A stretch of DNA of 64,000 nucleotides from Litorivivens lipolytica (GCF_014191715.1 NZ_JACHWY010000001.1:992001-1056000); one strand, 5' to 3'; numbered from the stretch's first letter, positions 43,299-53,259 are shown. Notes: a model not told the origin generated them from the letters alone. Numbers and translations: made by a program.

Positions 43299-44351
43299 AT
43301 GAAATCCTCACATATCATTCGCTTGAGCAAAGCTTGTCTTCTCGCAGCTTGCCTTTTGAGTCCCGGACTGCTGATTAACAGCGCCGTCGCACAAAGTGCA
43401 AACGCCGAACTCGCGCGCCTTCAGGTGAGACAGGATGAATTGCAGGATGAAATTCAGTCACTGCGCGAGCAGTCCCTGTCGCTGAGCCAGCAAATGGCCA
43501 ACACCGAACCCGCTGACGGCCCCGAGAAGGCTGCCTATGACGAAGCGATCGCCGCCTTCGAGGATGCCAGCGAACAGTTCGAGGCGGATCCGACTCCAAC
43601 CAACAAGAGTCGCTTGCGCAATGCCGAGTTCAAGATGCATCTGGCCGAGCGCAAGTTTCGCTCAAGCAACAGCGAACTGAGAAAGCTGGAAGCCCAGCAG
43701 GATGAGGTTGAAAGTGAGCTAATTCGCGTGCGCCGCGAACTGGATCAAGTAACTCGCCGCATACCAGAACTGAAGAAAAACATTGTTGCCCAGCGCGAAC
43801 GCGAAAAAGCCGAAGCCGCTCGCCGTGCCCGCGCCGAGGCACAAGCCCGCCAGCAGGCAAAACAGGCCCAGGCCAGTGCCCAATCCGCACCAGCTCAAGC
43901 CCCTGCTCCGACGCAGGCAACCCCAGCCCCAGCCCAGCCTCTACAGACTGCTAACGCCAACGAGCAATCCGCCAGCGGCCCGCTTGAACTGGATAAGGAC
44001 TTTACCCTGCTCACAACGCGCGAACAGGTGCTGACTGCACTGGCCAACCTGCAATTGCGCATCGGCGGTGACAGTCTCAAGATTCGCAGCAACAAAATTC
44101 TGAACGTGCGCCACTTTGTCGATGGCAAGGAAGCGGACAAGAACAGCCATCGCTTCAAGGGATTGGGTAATTACCAGTATCGCGCCAATGCGGTCCTGCA
44201 GCCGGGCGAAAACCGTATTCGTGTGTCTTTCTCGCGCTGGAATATCGAAATGCCCGATGAATTTGCCGGTGAAGAGCTGGTCATTCTGATGGACGCGAGT
44301 GACCGCAACGCGCCGCGTATTATTGCCTTCCCTGAATCTATGGAGAGCTGA
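43299..44351 (+). CDS. Exported coiled-coil protein of unknown function
   Basis: A 350-residue protein. A signal peptide ends near AVAQ-SA (residue 32). Residues 34-180 are heptad-like coiled coil rich in Glu, Arg, Leu and Gln; residues 165-225 are a highly charged then Ala/Pro/Gln-rich linker; residues 230-350 form a compact beta-type domain with LQLRIGGDSLKIRSNKILNVRHFVDGKE and NRIRVSFSRW. No family was recognised. The layout suggests a periplasmic tether. It ends in a perfect hairpin shared with the convergent transporter operon. Confidence 0.75.
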   Translation: MKSSHIIRLSKACLLAACLLSPGLLINSAVAQSANAELARLQVRQDELQDEIQSLREQSLSLSQQMANTEPADGPEKAAYDEAIAAFEDASEQFEADPTPTNKSRLRNAEFKMHLAERKFRSSNSELRKLEAQQDEVESELIRVRRELDQVTRRIPELKKNIVAQREREKAEAARRARAEAQARQQAKQAQASAQSAPAQAPAPTQATPAPAQPLQTANANEQSASGPLELDKDFTLLTTREQVLTALANLQLRIGGDSLKIRSNKILNVRHFVDGKEADKNSHRFKGLGNYQYRANAVLQPGENRIRVSFSRWNIEMPDEFAGEELVILMDASDRNAPRIIAFPESMES

Positions 44352-44369
44352 GCAGCGCTCAGCTCTTTT
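44345..44369. terminator. Terminator at the end of the coiled-coil gene
   Basis: GAGCTGAG-CAGCG-CTCAGCTC, a perfect 8-bp stem followed by TTTT on the plus strand. It spans the stop codons of both convergent genes, so it may also end the leftward peptide transporter transcript. Confidence 0.7.
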
Positions 44370-45279
44370 CAATTTCGGCCAGGCGGTCGCAGGCCACCAG
44401 GCGCTGACCACCTACGTCGCTAAGCAAGGGCTCTCCGGCCCGACAGGCTTCCGTTGCAAACCGACAGCGGCGCCGATAAGCGCAGCCCTCAGCAGCAGGC
44501 GGCAACAAACTTTTTGATTCGAGCAGCTCGCGACCCGCTCCGGGATTCGCCGCGACCAGCGCCTGGGTGTAGGGGTGTCTCGGCGAGGCAAACAGATCCC
44601 TCCCACCCAATTCGACGATGCGGCCGTGATACATCACCGCGGTGCGCTCAGCCAGATGGCGCACTACGGCCAGATCGTGGGCGATAAACACCATCGCCAC
44701 GCCGGTATCCCGCTGTAATTGCTGCAGCAGGTTAATTATCTGCGCCTGCACCGACACATCCAGCGCCGACACCGGCTCATCGCATATCACCAGCTTGGGC
44801 TCGGTAATAAACGCCCGGGCAATACCCAGCCTCTGACGCTGCCCACCCGATAATTCATGGGGGTAGCGCGTGGCAAAACGACGAGGTAAACCAATCCGGT
44901 CGAGCCAATCAAGCGCAAGCGATTCTTCCCGCCCTCGCTGCTTACCCTGCAAGCGCAGCGGTTCACACAGACTTTCAAGCAGCGTCATGCGCGGATTCAT
45001 CGCGCTATAGGCATCCTGAAACACCATTTGCACCAGCGCCGCCTGTTTTCGGAACGTCGCAGCGGTAAAGCGCTTCGGCAACGGCCGGCCGGCAATCTCT
45101 ATCTGGCCGGCAGCAGGGCTTTCCAGCCCGCACACCGCACGCCCCAGCGTCGACTTACCGGAACCGCTTTCGCCGACGAGACCAAGCACTTCACCCTCGG
45201 CGACGGAGAGACTGACCTTGTCGACAGCCCGCACATCGCCAAACCGAATGCTCAACTGATCAATGGTCAGCAGACTCAT
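44359..45279 (-). CDS. Peptide ABC transporter ATP-binding protein, OppF/DppF-like
   Basis: A 306-residue ATPase: Walker A GESGSGKSTLGRAV, signature LSGGQRQRLGIARAF, Walker B LVICDEPVSALD, switch His FIAHDLAVV, and the C-terminal oligopeptide-transporter extension with Cys-rich AYRRRCRFATEAC. ATG 45279 overlaps the upstream OppD gene by four bases (ATGA); the frame reaches 45312. It completes the five-gene transporter operon. Confidence 0.92.
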   Translation of the reverse strand: MSLLTIDQLSIRFGDVRAVDKVSLSVAEGEVLGLVGESGSGKSTLGRAVCGLESPAAGQIEIAGRPLPKRFTAATFRKQAALVQMVFQDAYSAMNPRMTLLESLCEPLRLQGKQRGREESLALDWLDRIGLPRRFATRYPHELSGGQRQRLGIARAFITEPKLVICDEPVSALDVSVQAQIINLLQQLQRDTGVAMVFIAHDLAVVRHLAERTAVMYHGRIVELGGRDLFASPRHPYTQALVAANPGAGRELLESKSLLPPAAEGCAYRRRCRFATEACRAGEPLLSDVGGQRLVACDRLAEIEKS

Positions 45280-46232
45280 TCCGGTTTCTCCCACAGCCAG
45301 CACTCGGTGCACTGCCCCGTCTCAATGAGCCGCGTCTGCGGGAGCTCGCGGACACAGATATTCATGGCCTGGGGACAACGCGGTGCAAAGGCACAGCCCG
45401 GAATCTGGCGGGATAGATCCGGCGGTGTTCCGGCAATCCCCTGCAGGGATTCGCGCGCCTCGCCGAGACTCGGCATGGCCGCTTGCAGGGCGCGAGTGTA
45501 AGGGTGAGCGGGCTGACTCAGTACGCGAGCGCACTCGCCGGACTCGACAATCCGCCCCGCATACATCACCGCCAGATGTTTCGCCATCGCTTCAACCACG
45601 CCAAGATCGTGCGTGATCAGGAGCAGCCCGAGCCCTTCGTCCCGACACAACTCCTGAAGTAGCGCCAGCACTTCGGCCTGAACGGTGACATCAAGCGCTG
45701 TAGTCGGCTCATCCGCAATCAGCATGGATGGCCCGCAGGCGACCGCCATGGCGATAACCGCGCGCTGCAACATGCCGCCTGATAATTCAAAGGGATACTG
45801 CTTGGCCCGACGCGGCGCGTTCACAATCCCAAGCCGCTCCAGCAAGTCGATGGCGCGCTGACGCGCCTCTCGCCGACTCATCGAGGTATGCAGGCAGATC
45901 ACCTCGGCAATCTGCTGGCCGATGGTCATGGTCGGGTTCAAGGCCGTCATCGGATTCTGAAATACCATGGCGATCCGCCTTGCGCGCACTTTGCGCCACG
46001 CCTTTTCGTCAAGGCTGCGCATGTCCTGCCCGTCAAATAGCCACTCCCCATGTTCGAGCCGGGCGTGCGAGGGCAATAGCTGCATAAGCGACAAGGCCGT
46101 CAGACTTTTACCGGAGCCAGATTCACCGACCAGCGCCAGGCACTCACCCCGCTCCACCGCCAAATCGACGCCGCGCACCAGGTGGTTGTCACCGATGTGG
46201 ATATGCAAATCACGTACGGACAGGAGACTCAT
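45276..46232 (-). CDS. Peptide ABC transporter ATP-binding protein, OppD/DppD-like
   Basis: A 318-residue ATPase: GESGSGKSLTALSLM (Walker A), MVFQNPMTALNPTMTIG (Q-loop), FELSGGMLQRAVIAMAV (signature), LIADEPTTALDVTVQ (Walker B), ITHDLGVVEAMA, and the C-terminal PGCAFAPRCPQAMNIC Cys cluster typical of the DppD/OppD group (4Fe-4S or structural). It overlaps the permease gene upstream and OppF downstream by four bases each. Confidence 0.92.
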   Translation of the reverse strand: MSLLSVRDLHIHIGDNHLVRGVDLAVERGECLALVGESGSGKSLTALSLMQLLPSHARLEHGEWLFDGQDMRSLDEKAWRKVRARRIAMVFQNPMTALNPTMTIGQQIAEVICLHTSMSRREARQRAIDLLERLGIVNAPRRAKQYPFELSGGMLQRAVIAMAVACGPSMLIADEPTTALDVTVQAEVLALLQELCRDEGLGLLLITHDLGVVEAMAKHLAVMYAGRIVESGECARVLSQPAHPYTRALQAAMPSLGEARESLQGIAGTPPDLSRQIPGCAFAPRCPQAMNICVRELPQTRLIETGQCTECWLWEKPE

Positions 46233-47533
46233 CGCAGACTCCTTCGCACTTTCACATCCATGGCATCGCGCAGGGCATCCCCCAGCACATTGAAAGACAG
46301 GACGGTGATGCTGATCGCCAGCGCAGGAATAATCAGCTCGTGGGGATGAGTCAGCATACTGCGGATGCCCTCATTACACAGGGTGCCCCAGGACGGCGTT
46401 GGCGGTACTACCCCCATCCCGATAAAGGACAGCAGCGCTTCGGTGAAAATCGCCTGGGGAATGGCAAAACTGAGAGAGACCAGCAACAGCGGTAAAACGT
46501 TAGGCAGCAGATGACGACGGATCAGATAGAAGTTGCCGGCGCCAGCTAATCGCGCCGACATGACAAAGGCACTCTCGCGAAGCTGAAGAACCTGCCCCCG
46601 CACCAGGCGCGCCGCCGAGGGCCAACTCAACAGCACCATGGCCATCACCATCGGAAACAGCCCGCTCTCCCCGGACTCGATACCCAATGCAACCCGAAAC
46701 AGAATCATAAACAGCAGGAAGGGCAAGGCCACAACAAAGTCGGCAATCCGCATCAGCACATTGTCGACCCAGCCCCCCAGCAAACCGGCCAGCGCGCCAT
46801 AAAAAGCACCGAGAGTAATAAATAAGAGCGGCGCTGAGAGCCCCACTAACATGGACGTTTGCGCACCGTGAAGAATGCGACTGAGCATATCCCGGCCCAG
46901 CGCATCAGTCCCCAAGGGGTGGGAAGGCAAAGACACCTTGCCATCCATCACATCCAGCCCAAGCAACTGGGCTTCAAACGTACCCAGCGTTAGTTCAGGC
47001 TTCACCTCGATCCACTCGGGGTCGGAGGTACTGCCATCCGCCCTAACCGCTACGACACTGTAGCGATAGCGCTGTTCTGATAATTGCAGGCGGTCGGCGT
47101 AGTGAGTCTTCACGGTTTCGATTAGCGGCATACCAAGCCCCACGCCACCGGCATTGCGATAAACCCGATAGGACATCGCGTCGGCCCTGTCGGGCCATGC
47201 CAGTTTTACCTGCGTCGTGGTCGCCTGCAGTGCTGTCAGCGCAGACACGTTTTGCCGGGGGCCATGCCAAAACTCATCGGACACCACATCAACTCGGCGC
47301 GCTGCGGAGGGACCGCTCGAAACCTGAGACAGCCATTGTGTGGCAGGATCCTGCGGCCACAGCCAAGGCCCAATGAAGGCCATCACCAACACCAGCAGTA
47401 CCACTCCCGCCGCAAGACACGCGCGCATATCTTGCAACAAGAGTTGCCACAGAGGCGGGCTCGGCGCGAGGGTTTCGGCCGCTTCGGGGGCTTGTGGCGG
47501 CAGCCTGTCAAAATCGGCGGGCAAATAGGCCAT
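46229..47533 (-). CDS. Peptide ABC transporter permease, OppC/DppC-like, with Fn3-like insertion
   Basis: A 434-residue permease, about 130 residues longer than usual. Helix 1 spans about 38-58. Residues 98-178 form an inserted periplasmic domain with fibronectin type III-like features (LTALQATTTQVKLAWPD, SYRVYRNAGG, YRYSVVAVRADG). The normal core then resumes at HPLGTDALGRDMLSRI (205-220) with five further helices and the ATPase-contact loop (ARLAGAGNFYLIRRHLLPN). The insertion sits where the permease faces the binding protein. Start overlaps the upstream permease stop (TGATG). Confidence 0.88.
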   Translation of the reverse strand: MAYLPADFDRLPPQAPEAAETLAPSPPLWQLLLQDMRACLAAGVVLLVLVMAFIGPWLWPQDPATQWLSQVSSGPSAARRVDVVSDEFWHGPRQNVSALTALQATTTQVKLAWPDRADAMSYRVYRNAGGVGLGMPLIETVKTHYADRLQLSEQRYRYSVVAVRADGSTSDPEWIEVKPELTLGTFEAQLLGLDVMDGKVSLPSHPLGTDALGRDMLSRILHGAQTSMLVGLSAPLLFITLGAFYGALAGLLGGWVDNVLMRIADFVVALPFLLFMILFRVALGIESGESGLFPMVMAMVLLSWPSAARLVRGQVLQLRESAFVMSARLAGAGNFYLIRRHLLPNVLPLLLVSLSFAIPQAIFTEALLSFIGMGVVPPTPSWGTLCNEGIRSMLTHPHELIIPALAISITVLSFNVLGDALRDAMDVKVRRSLR

Positions 47534-48477
47534 CAGCGTTGGCCCCCGTGCAGACGTATGCGCGGGTCAATCACCCCATAGAGCAGATCGACCAGCACCA
47601 CAATTAACACCAGAAAGGCACCATAAAAAACCGTGGTCCCCATAATCACGGTGTAGTCCAGCTGCTGCACCGCCTGCACAAAATAGCGCCCTAAACCGGG
47701 AATCGCGAAAATCAGCTCCACCACAAATCCACCGGTGGTAATGGCGGCAATGGTCGGGCCGAGTTCAGTCACCACCGGCAGCAAGGCATTGCGCAATTGG
47801 TGGCGCCAGAATATCTGCCAGGTTCCCAAGCCTTTGGCTCTGGCCGTCAGCACGTAGTCCGTGTTCATCACATCGAGCATTGAGGAGCGCATCAAGCGCG
47901 CCAGATAGGCCATTGTCCCCAGCCCCAGCACCAGCGCTGGCACCCACAGATGAGACAGACTGCCCCAACCCGCCACCGGCAGCAGGCTGCGACCGGACAG
48001 ATCATTAGCCTGCACAATCAGCAGTTGGGCCAGCGCCGCAATCACAAAACTGGGTATCGAGATCGCCAGCACCACCGCCATCATTAATAGTCGGTCCGGC
48101 AGCCGATTGTGCCAATAGGCCGCTACCGCGCCGCCGGCAATGCCACCCACACTGGCGATCAACAGTGCGACCACGCCGAGAATTGCAGAGACAGGAAAAT
48201 GCTCGCGGATAATATCGTTAACCCGGCGGTTTTCCTGAGTGAAGGAAATCCCGAAATCTCCCTGCAACATATTGCCCAGATACAACAGGTACTGTTCTCC
48301 GACCGGCTTGTCGAGGCCGTAGCGGGCGCGCAGATTTTCCCGCAGTTGCGGCGTCGCCGCCTTGGCACTGTTAAAGGGGTCGCCAGGCACCGCGTGCATG
48401 GCAAAGAAAGTCGCAGTGGCGATAAACCAGATGGTGAGCAGCCCATACGCAAGACGTTTGATGATATAGCGCAGCAT
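47533..48477 (-). CDS. Peptide ABC transporter permease, OppB/DppB-like
   Basis: A 314-residue permease with six helices. MLRYIIKRLAYGLLTIWFI and GDPF near the start, the RARYGLDKPV segment, ARLMRSSMLDVMNTDYVLTARAKGLGTWQIFWRHQLRNALLPVVT contact loop and a C-terminal IPGLGRYFVQAV are typical. It lacks any insertion, unlike its partner. Start overlaps the binding-protein stop by one base. Confidence 0.92.
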   Translation of the reverse strand: MLRYIIKRLAYGLLTIWFIATATFFAMHAVPGDPFNSAKAATPQLRENLRARYGLDKPVGEQYLLYLGNMLQGDFGISFTQENRRVNDIIREHFPVSAILGVVALLIASVGGIAGGAVAAYWHNRLPDRLLMMAVVLAISIPSFVIAALAQLLIVQANDLSGRSLLPVAGWGSLSHLWVPALVLGLGTMAYLARLMRSSMLDVMNTDYVLTARAKGLGTWQIFWRHQLRNALLPVVTELGPTIAAITTGGFVVELIFAIPGLGRYFVQAVQQLDYTVIMGTTVFYGAFLVLIVVLVDLLYGVIDPRIRLHGGQR

Positions 48478-50075
48478 CAGGGTTTCACCCAGGCATAGCG
48501 GTAGTTGGGATCACCGCCAAAAATCGAGCGGCGCACGCCCATGAGCTGCGGGTGCTGCACATACAAGCCGACATTTTCATAGGTCGGAATAATCACCACC
48601 TGCTCGCTGATGATCTGCTGCATCCTGTCAAAGGCCTTAAGGCGCACAGCCGGGTCTAACGAACGCTGGGCTTGCCTGACCGCTGCGTCATAGTCGTCAT
48701 CGGCAAAACGGCCGCGATTGTTTTCATTCCAGGACGCAAATAAATCACCGAAGGTAATCGGGTCATCAAAGTCAGGCCCCCACCCTGCGGCGGCGATATC
48801 AAACTCGCCACGGCGCATTTTTGAGATACGCTGTTTGAAGGTTTGTTGGTCCAGCCGGGTTTCCAAACCGAGGGACTGCTTTAACACATACTGATAAAAC
48901 TCGGCTTCATTGACCGCGCGCGGGCTGTCACCTACCAATAGGGTCAAGGGCGGAATGTCGCCCAGCTCGCGCTTGGCCTGCGCCAGATAGCGCTGCGCTT
49001 GGGCAATATCATAGTTAACGACCGGAGGCGGATAGTGTTCGGAAAATACCACTCCTTCTCCGGCGCGCATGCTCGACGGAAACAGACTGTACGCCGGTTT
49101 CACACCGGGCAATCCCAGCACCTTGTACACCAATAACGACGGGTTCAGCACACTCTGAATCGCCTTGCGCAGGGCCAGATTTCGGGTTGGCCGATCTTCC
49201 CGAAAATTCATTTCCAGAAAATACAGCGTGCCGAAATCAAACAGGTGGGTTTCATAGCCCTTTGAGAGCGCGTCGCTCAGGGTGCTCGCATCCAGTGGCG
49301 CCAGTGCTATGCGGTTGTCTTTATAGAGGTTGTAATGGGTACCCGGATCGGTCGTGATGTAAGGCAGGTCAATTTCCTGCAGGCGAATAGCGTCGGCGTT
49401 CCAATAACGCGGGTTGCGGGTCAAGGTCAGGCGCGCACCGTGAATCCATCGGGTCAGGATAAAGGGGCCATTGAAAATCATCTTGTCGGCGTCGGCGGCG
49501 TGTGCCCGCCCCCAGCGCTCAACCACGTCCTGCCTAGCGGGAAAAAAGGTCATAAAGGCCGTGAGTTTTGCAAAGTACGGGCAGGGTTTATCGAAGCGGA
49601 CTTCCAAGCGATAGTTTCCTAGCGCTTCAACACCCAACTTCTCTACCGGTAACTCACCGCGATTTACGGCCTCTGCATTTTTTATCGGAAAAAGAATAAA
49701 GGCATACTGAGACGCAGTCGCGGGATCAAGGGCACGACGCCAGGCGTAGACAAAATGCTCCGCCGTGACCGGCTTGCCATCACTCCATACCGCGTTCTTG
49801 CGCAACCAGAAAGTAGCACCGCCTTCCCTGACCTCCCAGCGCTCGGCCATGGCCGGCACCAGCTCACCCGCAGGCCCGTACTGAACCAGCCCTTCCATCA
49901 GGTGAGCCAGCAGAAAACTGCTGATCTGGTCCGTCGCCAAAGCAGTATCGAGACTCGGCGGCTCCGTCGCCAAGCTAAGCGTAATACGCTGCTCCTGAGC
50001 GTTTACCGCGCCAGCCAGAACGAAAGTGGGAAACAGCAGGCAAATAACGACGGTGGCGACAATACATTTTCGCAT
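48477..50075 (-). CDS. Peptide ABC transporter substrate-binding protein, OppA-like
   Basis: A 532-residue periplasmic binding protein, first gene of the operon. Signal peptide ends near VNAQ-E (no lipobox). SBP family 5 features: SLATEPPSLDTALATDQ, GPAGELVPAMAERWEV, YAWRRALDPATASQYA, NGPFILTRWIHGARLTLTRNPRYW. The close similarity to OppA of E. coli suggests oligopeptides, possibly murein peptides. The ATG has no clear ribosome site. The gene is divergent from mnmC across a 200-bp promoter region. Confidence 0.9.
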   Translation of the reverse strand: MRKCIVATVVICLLFPTFVLAGAVNAQEQRITLSLATEPPSLDTALATDQISSFLLAHLMEGLVQYGPAGELVPAMAERWEVREGGATFWLRKNAVWSDGKPVTAEHFVYAWRRALDPATASQYAFILFPIKNAEAVNRGELPVEKLGVEALGNYRLEVRFDKPCPYFAKLTAFMTFFPARQDVVERWGRAHAADADKMIFNGPFILTRWIHGARLTLTRNPRYWNADAIRLQEIDLPYITTDPGTHYNLYKDNRIALAPLDASTLSDALSKGYETHLFDFGTLYFLEMNFREDRPTRNLALRKAIQSVLNPSLLVYKVLGLPGVKPAYSLFPSSMRAGEGVVFSEHYPPPVVNYDIAQAQRYLAQAKRELGDIPPLTLLVGDSPRAVNEAEFYQYVLKQSLGLETRLDQQTFKQRISKMRRGEFDIAAAGWGPDFDDPITFGDLFASWNENNRGRFADDDYDAAVRQAQRSLDPAVRLKAFDRMQQIISEQVVIIPTYENVGLYVQHPQLMGVRRSIFGGDPNYRYAWVKP

Positions 50076-50275
50076 GGGTGAATCGTGGTCTCAGCCTTGC
50101 TACAAATATGGTAGTGGCACTATTGCATTAATAGCTACGAAGGTTGCTACGATTATTGTACTGCCGCTTACACAGCTGAAATTGCTACAATGCGCGTTTG
50201 GCAAGCAAGCCATTTAACAACAGCAGCCGACAACCCTACAAACCAACCTAAACCGATACGCGACAGCCCAATACC

Positions 50276-52297
50276 GTGCCCTATCAACTAGACGCCGCCC
50301 GCATCGACTGGGGAAGCGATAATGTACCAGTATCGTCCGACTACGGCGATGTCTACTATTCACGCGATCACGGTCTTGAAGAAACCCGGTACGTATTCCT
50401 TTCTCACAACCACCTTGAGGCGCGCTGGCGAGGTCTGACAGATCCCGTTTTCCGCATCGCGGAAACTGGCTTTGGCACGGGGCTTAATTTTCTCGCCTGC
50501 TGGCAGCTCTGGAAATCCTGCATGCAGGCGGAGAGCCAAGCCCGCACCTTGCAGTTTATCAGCGTCGAAAAGCACCCTCTGTCACGAGAAGACCTGACCC
50601 GCGCGCTTGCCAACTGGCCAGAGCTGGAAAGCGAAGCTCAGGCCCTGATTGATCAGTACCCACCCTTGCTGCGCGGCCACCACCGTCTTCGCTTTGCCAG
50701 CGGTGTTCACACAGTCATTCTCGATTTGATTTTTGAGGATGCGGAAACCGGTCTGCGCAGTGCCCTCTCGACGACACATCAAACCCTTCACCGGCTCGCA
50801 CCGGGCGTCGATGCCTGGTTTCTGGACGGCTTTGCACCGGGCAGCAACCCTGGCATGTGGAATGACCGACTGTTTGATCTGGTCGCCGCCCACAGCCGAC
50901 CTGGTACGACCTTTGCCACCTTTACCGCCGCCGGATTTGTAAAGCGAGCCTTGAAAGCGCGCGGTTTTCGCATCGACAAGGTAGCCGGCTACGGTCGCAA
51001 GCGCGATATGCTGCGCGGCGAAATGCTCGATGAACAAAGTGAGCGGGCACTGGCAGACAAACCCGACACCGCAGCCTGGCATATCATCGGTCATTCCCAA
51101 GCCCGCCCCCGGCACGTTGCCGTTATCGGTGGCGGGCTGGCCGGTGCCCACACGGCGCGGGCGCTGGCGGATCGCGGTATTCGTGTGACCGTGTTTGAAG
51201 GCGAAGCCGACATTGCCGCCGCAGCCTCAGGCAATCCGCAGGGGATTTTGTTTACCAAACTCTCTCACCGCGACGGCCAGCTAAATCGCTTCGCACTCAG
51301 CAGCTTTCACCATGCCTTGCGCACATACCGCGCAATGAAGCCCTTGCCCGGCGAGTTTTGTGGTGTGTTTCAGCTGCTGGGAGTAGAACACTGGGCGCAA
51401 CTTCAGATCGCGTTTTCACAGCAGTCAGACTGGTGCCAATTTCTGACGCGGGAACAGGCTCGCGAGCGCGTCGGTGCCGAGGTGGGCTCTGACGGTGTCT
51501 GGTATCCACAGTCTGGCTGGCTAAAACCCGCAGAGGTCTGTCGGCAGCGACTGAACCATCCCCTGATCACGATAAAAACCAGCCATCTCGTTAGCGAAGT
51601 AAAACGCGAAGCCTCCGAATGGCAACTGAATGCGGCCAATCAAACCTTTCATGCCGATGCCGTCGTTGTGGCCACGGGGCAAGCAGCCGCACATTTCGCC
51701 TTCGCTAAATTTCTACCGCTGCGCAGTATTCGAGGCCAACTGAGCTATCTGCCCGCCGATGCGATTTCACCTCCCCTCAAAGCCGTGGTGTGCGATGAAG
51801 GCTATGTGGCGCCGGTCGTCGATGGAAAAACCATTCTCGGCGCCAGTTACGAAGTCGACAGCAAGGATCTCAGCTTGCGCGATAGCGAGCACGCCGACAA
51901 TCTTCAGCGTCTGCAAGGCACGCTGCCAGACGCGTTCAAAACCATTGCACCGGAGCAGATCATTGGTGGTCGCGCCGCTCTGCGCTGCGCCAGCCCCGAC
52001 TACCTGCCCCTTGTGGGCCCACTGCCCGCACAGGAGGAAACCCTCGAACGTTTTGCCCTGCTGGCAAAAAACGCAAAAACCCTGATCCATGCCACCCCCG
52101 CTAATCTACCCGGGCTCTACGTGAATGTCGCACACGGCTCGCGAGGCTTGACCTCCACCCCGCTTTGCGCGGAACTGCTGGCCAGCCAGATCTGTGGGGA
52201 GATATTGCCTCTACCCCACGATCTGGTGCGGGCACTATCTCCCAGCCGCTTCCTGATTCGCGATCTAATCCGAGGAAAGCTCGCACTCCCGCACTAA
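50276..52297 (+). CDS. mnmC: Bifunctional tRNA mnm5s2U biosynthesis protein MnmC
   Basis: A 673-residue two-domain enzyme. The N-terminal methyltransferase (about 1-245) has GFGTGLNFLACWQLW and the DAWFLDGFAPGSNPGMW site; the C-terminal FAD-dependent demodification domain begins at HVAVIGGGLAGAHTARAL (about 282) and ends with NVAHGSRGLTSTPLCAELLA. Together they convert cmnm5s2U34 via nm5s2U to mnm5s2U34 in tRNA. The start GTG 50276 fits family length but has no clear ribosome site. Confidence 0.93.
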   Translation: MPYQLDAARIDWGSDNVPVSSDYGDVYYSRDHGLEETRYVFLSHNHLEARWRGLTDPVFRIAETGFGTGLNFLACWQLWKSCMQAESQARTLQFISVEKHPLSREDLTRALANWPELESEAQALIDQYPPLLRGHHRLRFASGVHTVILDLIFEDAETGLRSALSTTHQTLHRLAPGVDAWFLDGFAPGSNPGMWNDRLFDLVAAHSRPGTTFATFTAAGFVKRALKARGFRIDKVAGYGRKRDMLRGEMLDEQSERALADKPDTAAWHIIGHSQARPRHVAVIGGGLAGAHTARALADRGIRVTVFEGEADIAAAASGNPQGILFTKLSHRDGQLNRFALSSFHHALRTYRAMKPLPGEFCGVFQLLGVEHWAQLQIAFSQQSDWCQFLTREQARERVGAEVGSDGVWYPQSGWLKPAEVCRQRLNHPLITIKTSHLVSEVKREASEWQLNAANQTFHADAVVVATGQAAAHFAFAKFLPLRSIRGQLSYLPADAISPPLKAVVCDEGYVAPVVDGKTILGASYEVDSKDLSLRDSEHADNLQRLQGTLPDAFKTIAPEQIIGGRAALRCASPDYLPLVGPLPAQEETLERFALLAKNAKTLIHATPANLPGLYVNVAHGSRGLTSTPLCAELLASQICGEILPLPHDLVRALSPSRFLIRDLIRGKLALPH

Positions 52298-52387
52298 CCT
52301 GCGCATGAAGAGAAATTAAGCCTCTCGCTGCATGCTCTCTGATCCAATAGGATCGAACGCAAAAGCAAGATAATCGGGAGACCACCC

Positions 52388-53143
52388 ATGCAACTGAGTG
52401 GCAATACGATACTGATAACCGGCGGCGGTAGTGGCATCGGGCGCGGACTGGCGCTGGCACTGGCCGACCGCGGCAACACGGTCATCATCTGTGGTCGTCG
52501 CCAGAGTGCGCTGTCGGAAACGCAAGCGCTGAGCGATCGTATTCACGCCTATGCCTGCGACCTCAGCGACGACAAGGCCCTTCAGGATCTGGTCAGCCAG
52601 ATCGAAAGCGATGGCCACCCGGTCAATATGCTGATCAATAACGCGGCCGTGCTGAATGAATACCACTTCGGCAAGCCGGAGCAGTTTGACCGGCATCAGG
52701 CCGACATTGAGATACGCACCAACTTGCAGGCGCCGATTACACTGTCTATGGCCCTACTTCCCCTGCTGAAAAAGTTCGCCAACCCCAGCATCATCAACGT
52801 TGGCTCACCCGGCGGCATTGTCGCTATTTCCCCGTCGCCGCTCTACAGCGCCAGCAAGGCCGGTCTACACGCCTTTACTCAGGTACTGCGACTTCACCTG
52901 AACAATAGCGTCAGAGTCATTGAGGTCTTTCCCCCGACTGTCGAAACCCATATGACGCGCAATCTTCGGCGGAAAAAAGTCGGCATCGAGGGCTGTGTTC
53001 AGGCCATACTCAAAGGTCTGGAGCGGGATGAGGATGAAATTTGGATCGGCGAGGGCAAGGTCGTTCGCTGGATGATGAACCTGCTGCCGCCCCGCTGGGT
53101 ATTCAAGCTCGTGAATAGCCAGCCATCCATGCAGGTTGAGTAA
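52388..53143 (+). CDS. SDR-family oxidoreductase, DltE-like
   Basis: A 251-residue SDR: TGGGSGIGRGLALAL (cofactor), NMLINNAAV, and YSASKAG (catalytic Tyr/Lys) with Ser in INVGSPG. A C-terminal hydrophobic MMNLLPPRWVF segment is present. The N-terminus and the FPPTVETHMTR segment recall the DltE-type oxidoreductases of unknown substrate. GGGAG is seven bases upstream. It stands alone between mnmC and the efflux pair. Confidence 0.85.
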   Translation: MQLSGNTILITGGGSGIGRGLALALADRGNTVIICGRRQSALSETQALSDRIHAYACDLSDDKALQDLVSQIESDGHPVNMLINNAAVLNEYHFGKPEQFDRHQADIEIRTNLQAPITLSMALLPLLKKFANPSIINVGSPGGIVAISPSPLYSASKAGLHAFTQVLRLHLNNSVRVIEVFPPTVETHMTRNLRRKKVGIEGCVQAILKGLERDEDEIWIGEGKVVRWMMNLLPPRWVFKLVNSQPSMQVE

Positions 53144-53259
53144 GGGGAAACCTTCACAGAATGGCGCTGGCGGGCGCAGTTGCGTATAGTTCCGCTGGCC
53201 TCGGATTGACTGCAGCTTGCAGTCATCCCGCCTGAAATTACATCAACACCAAGAATTGT

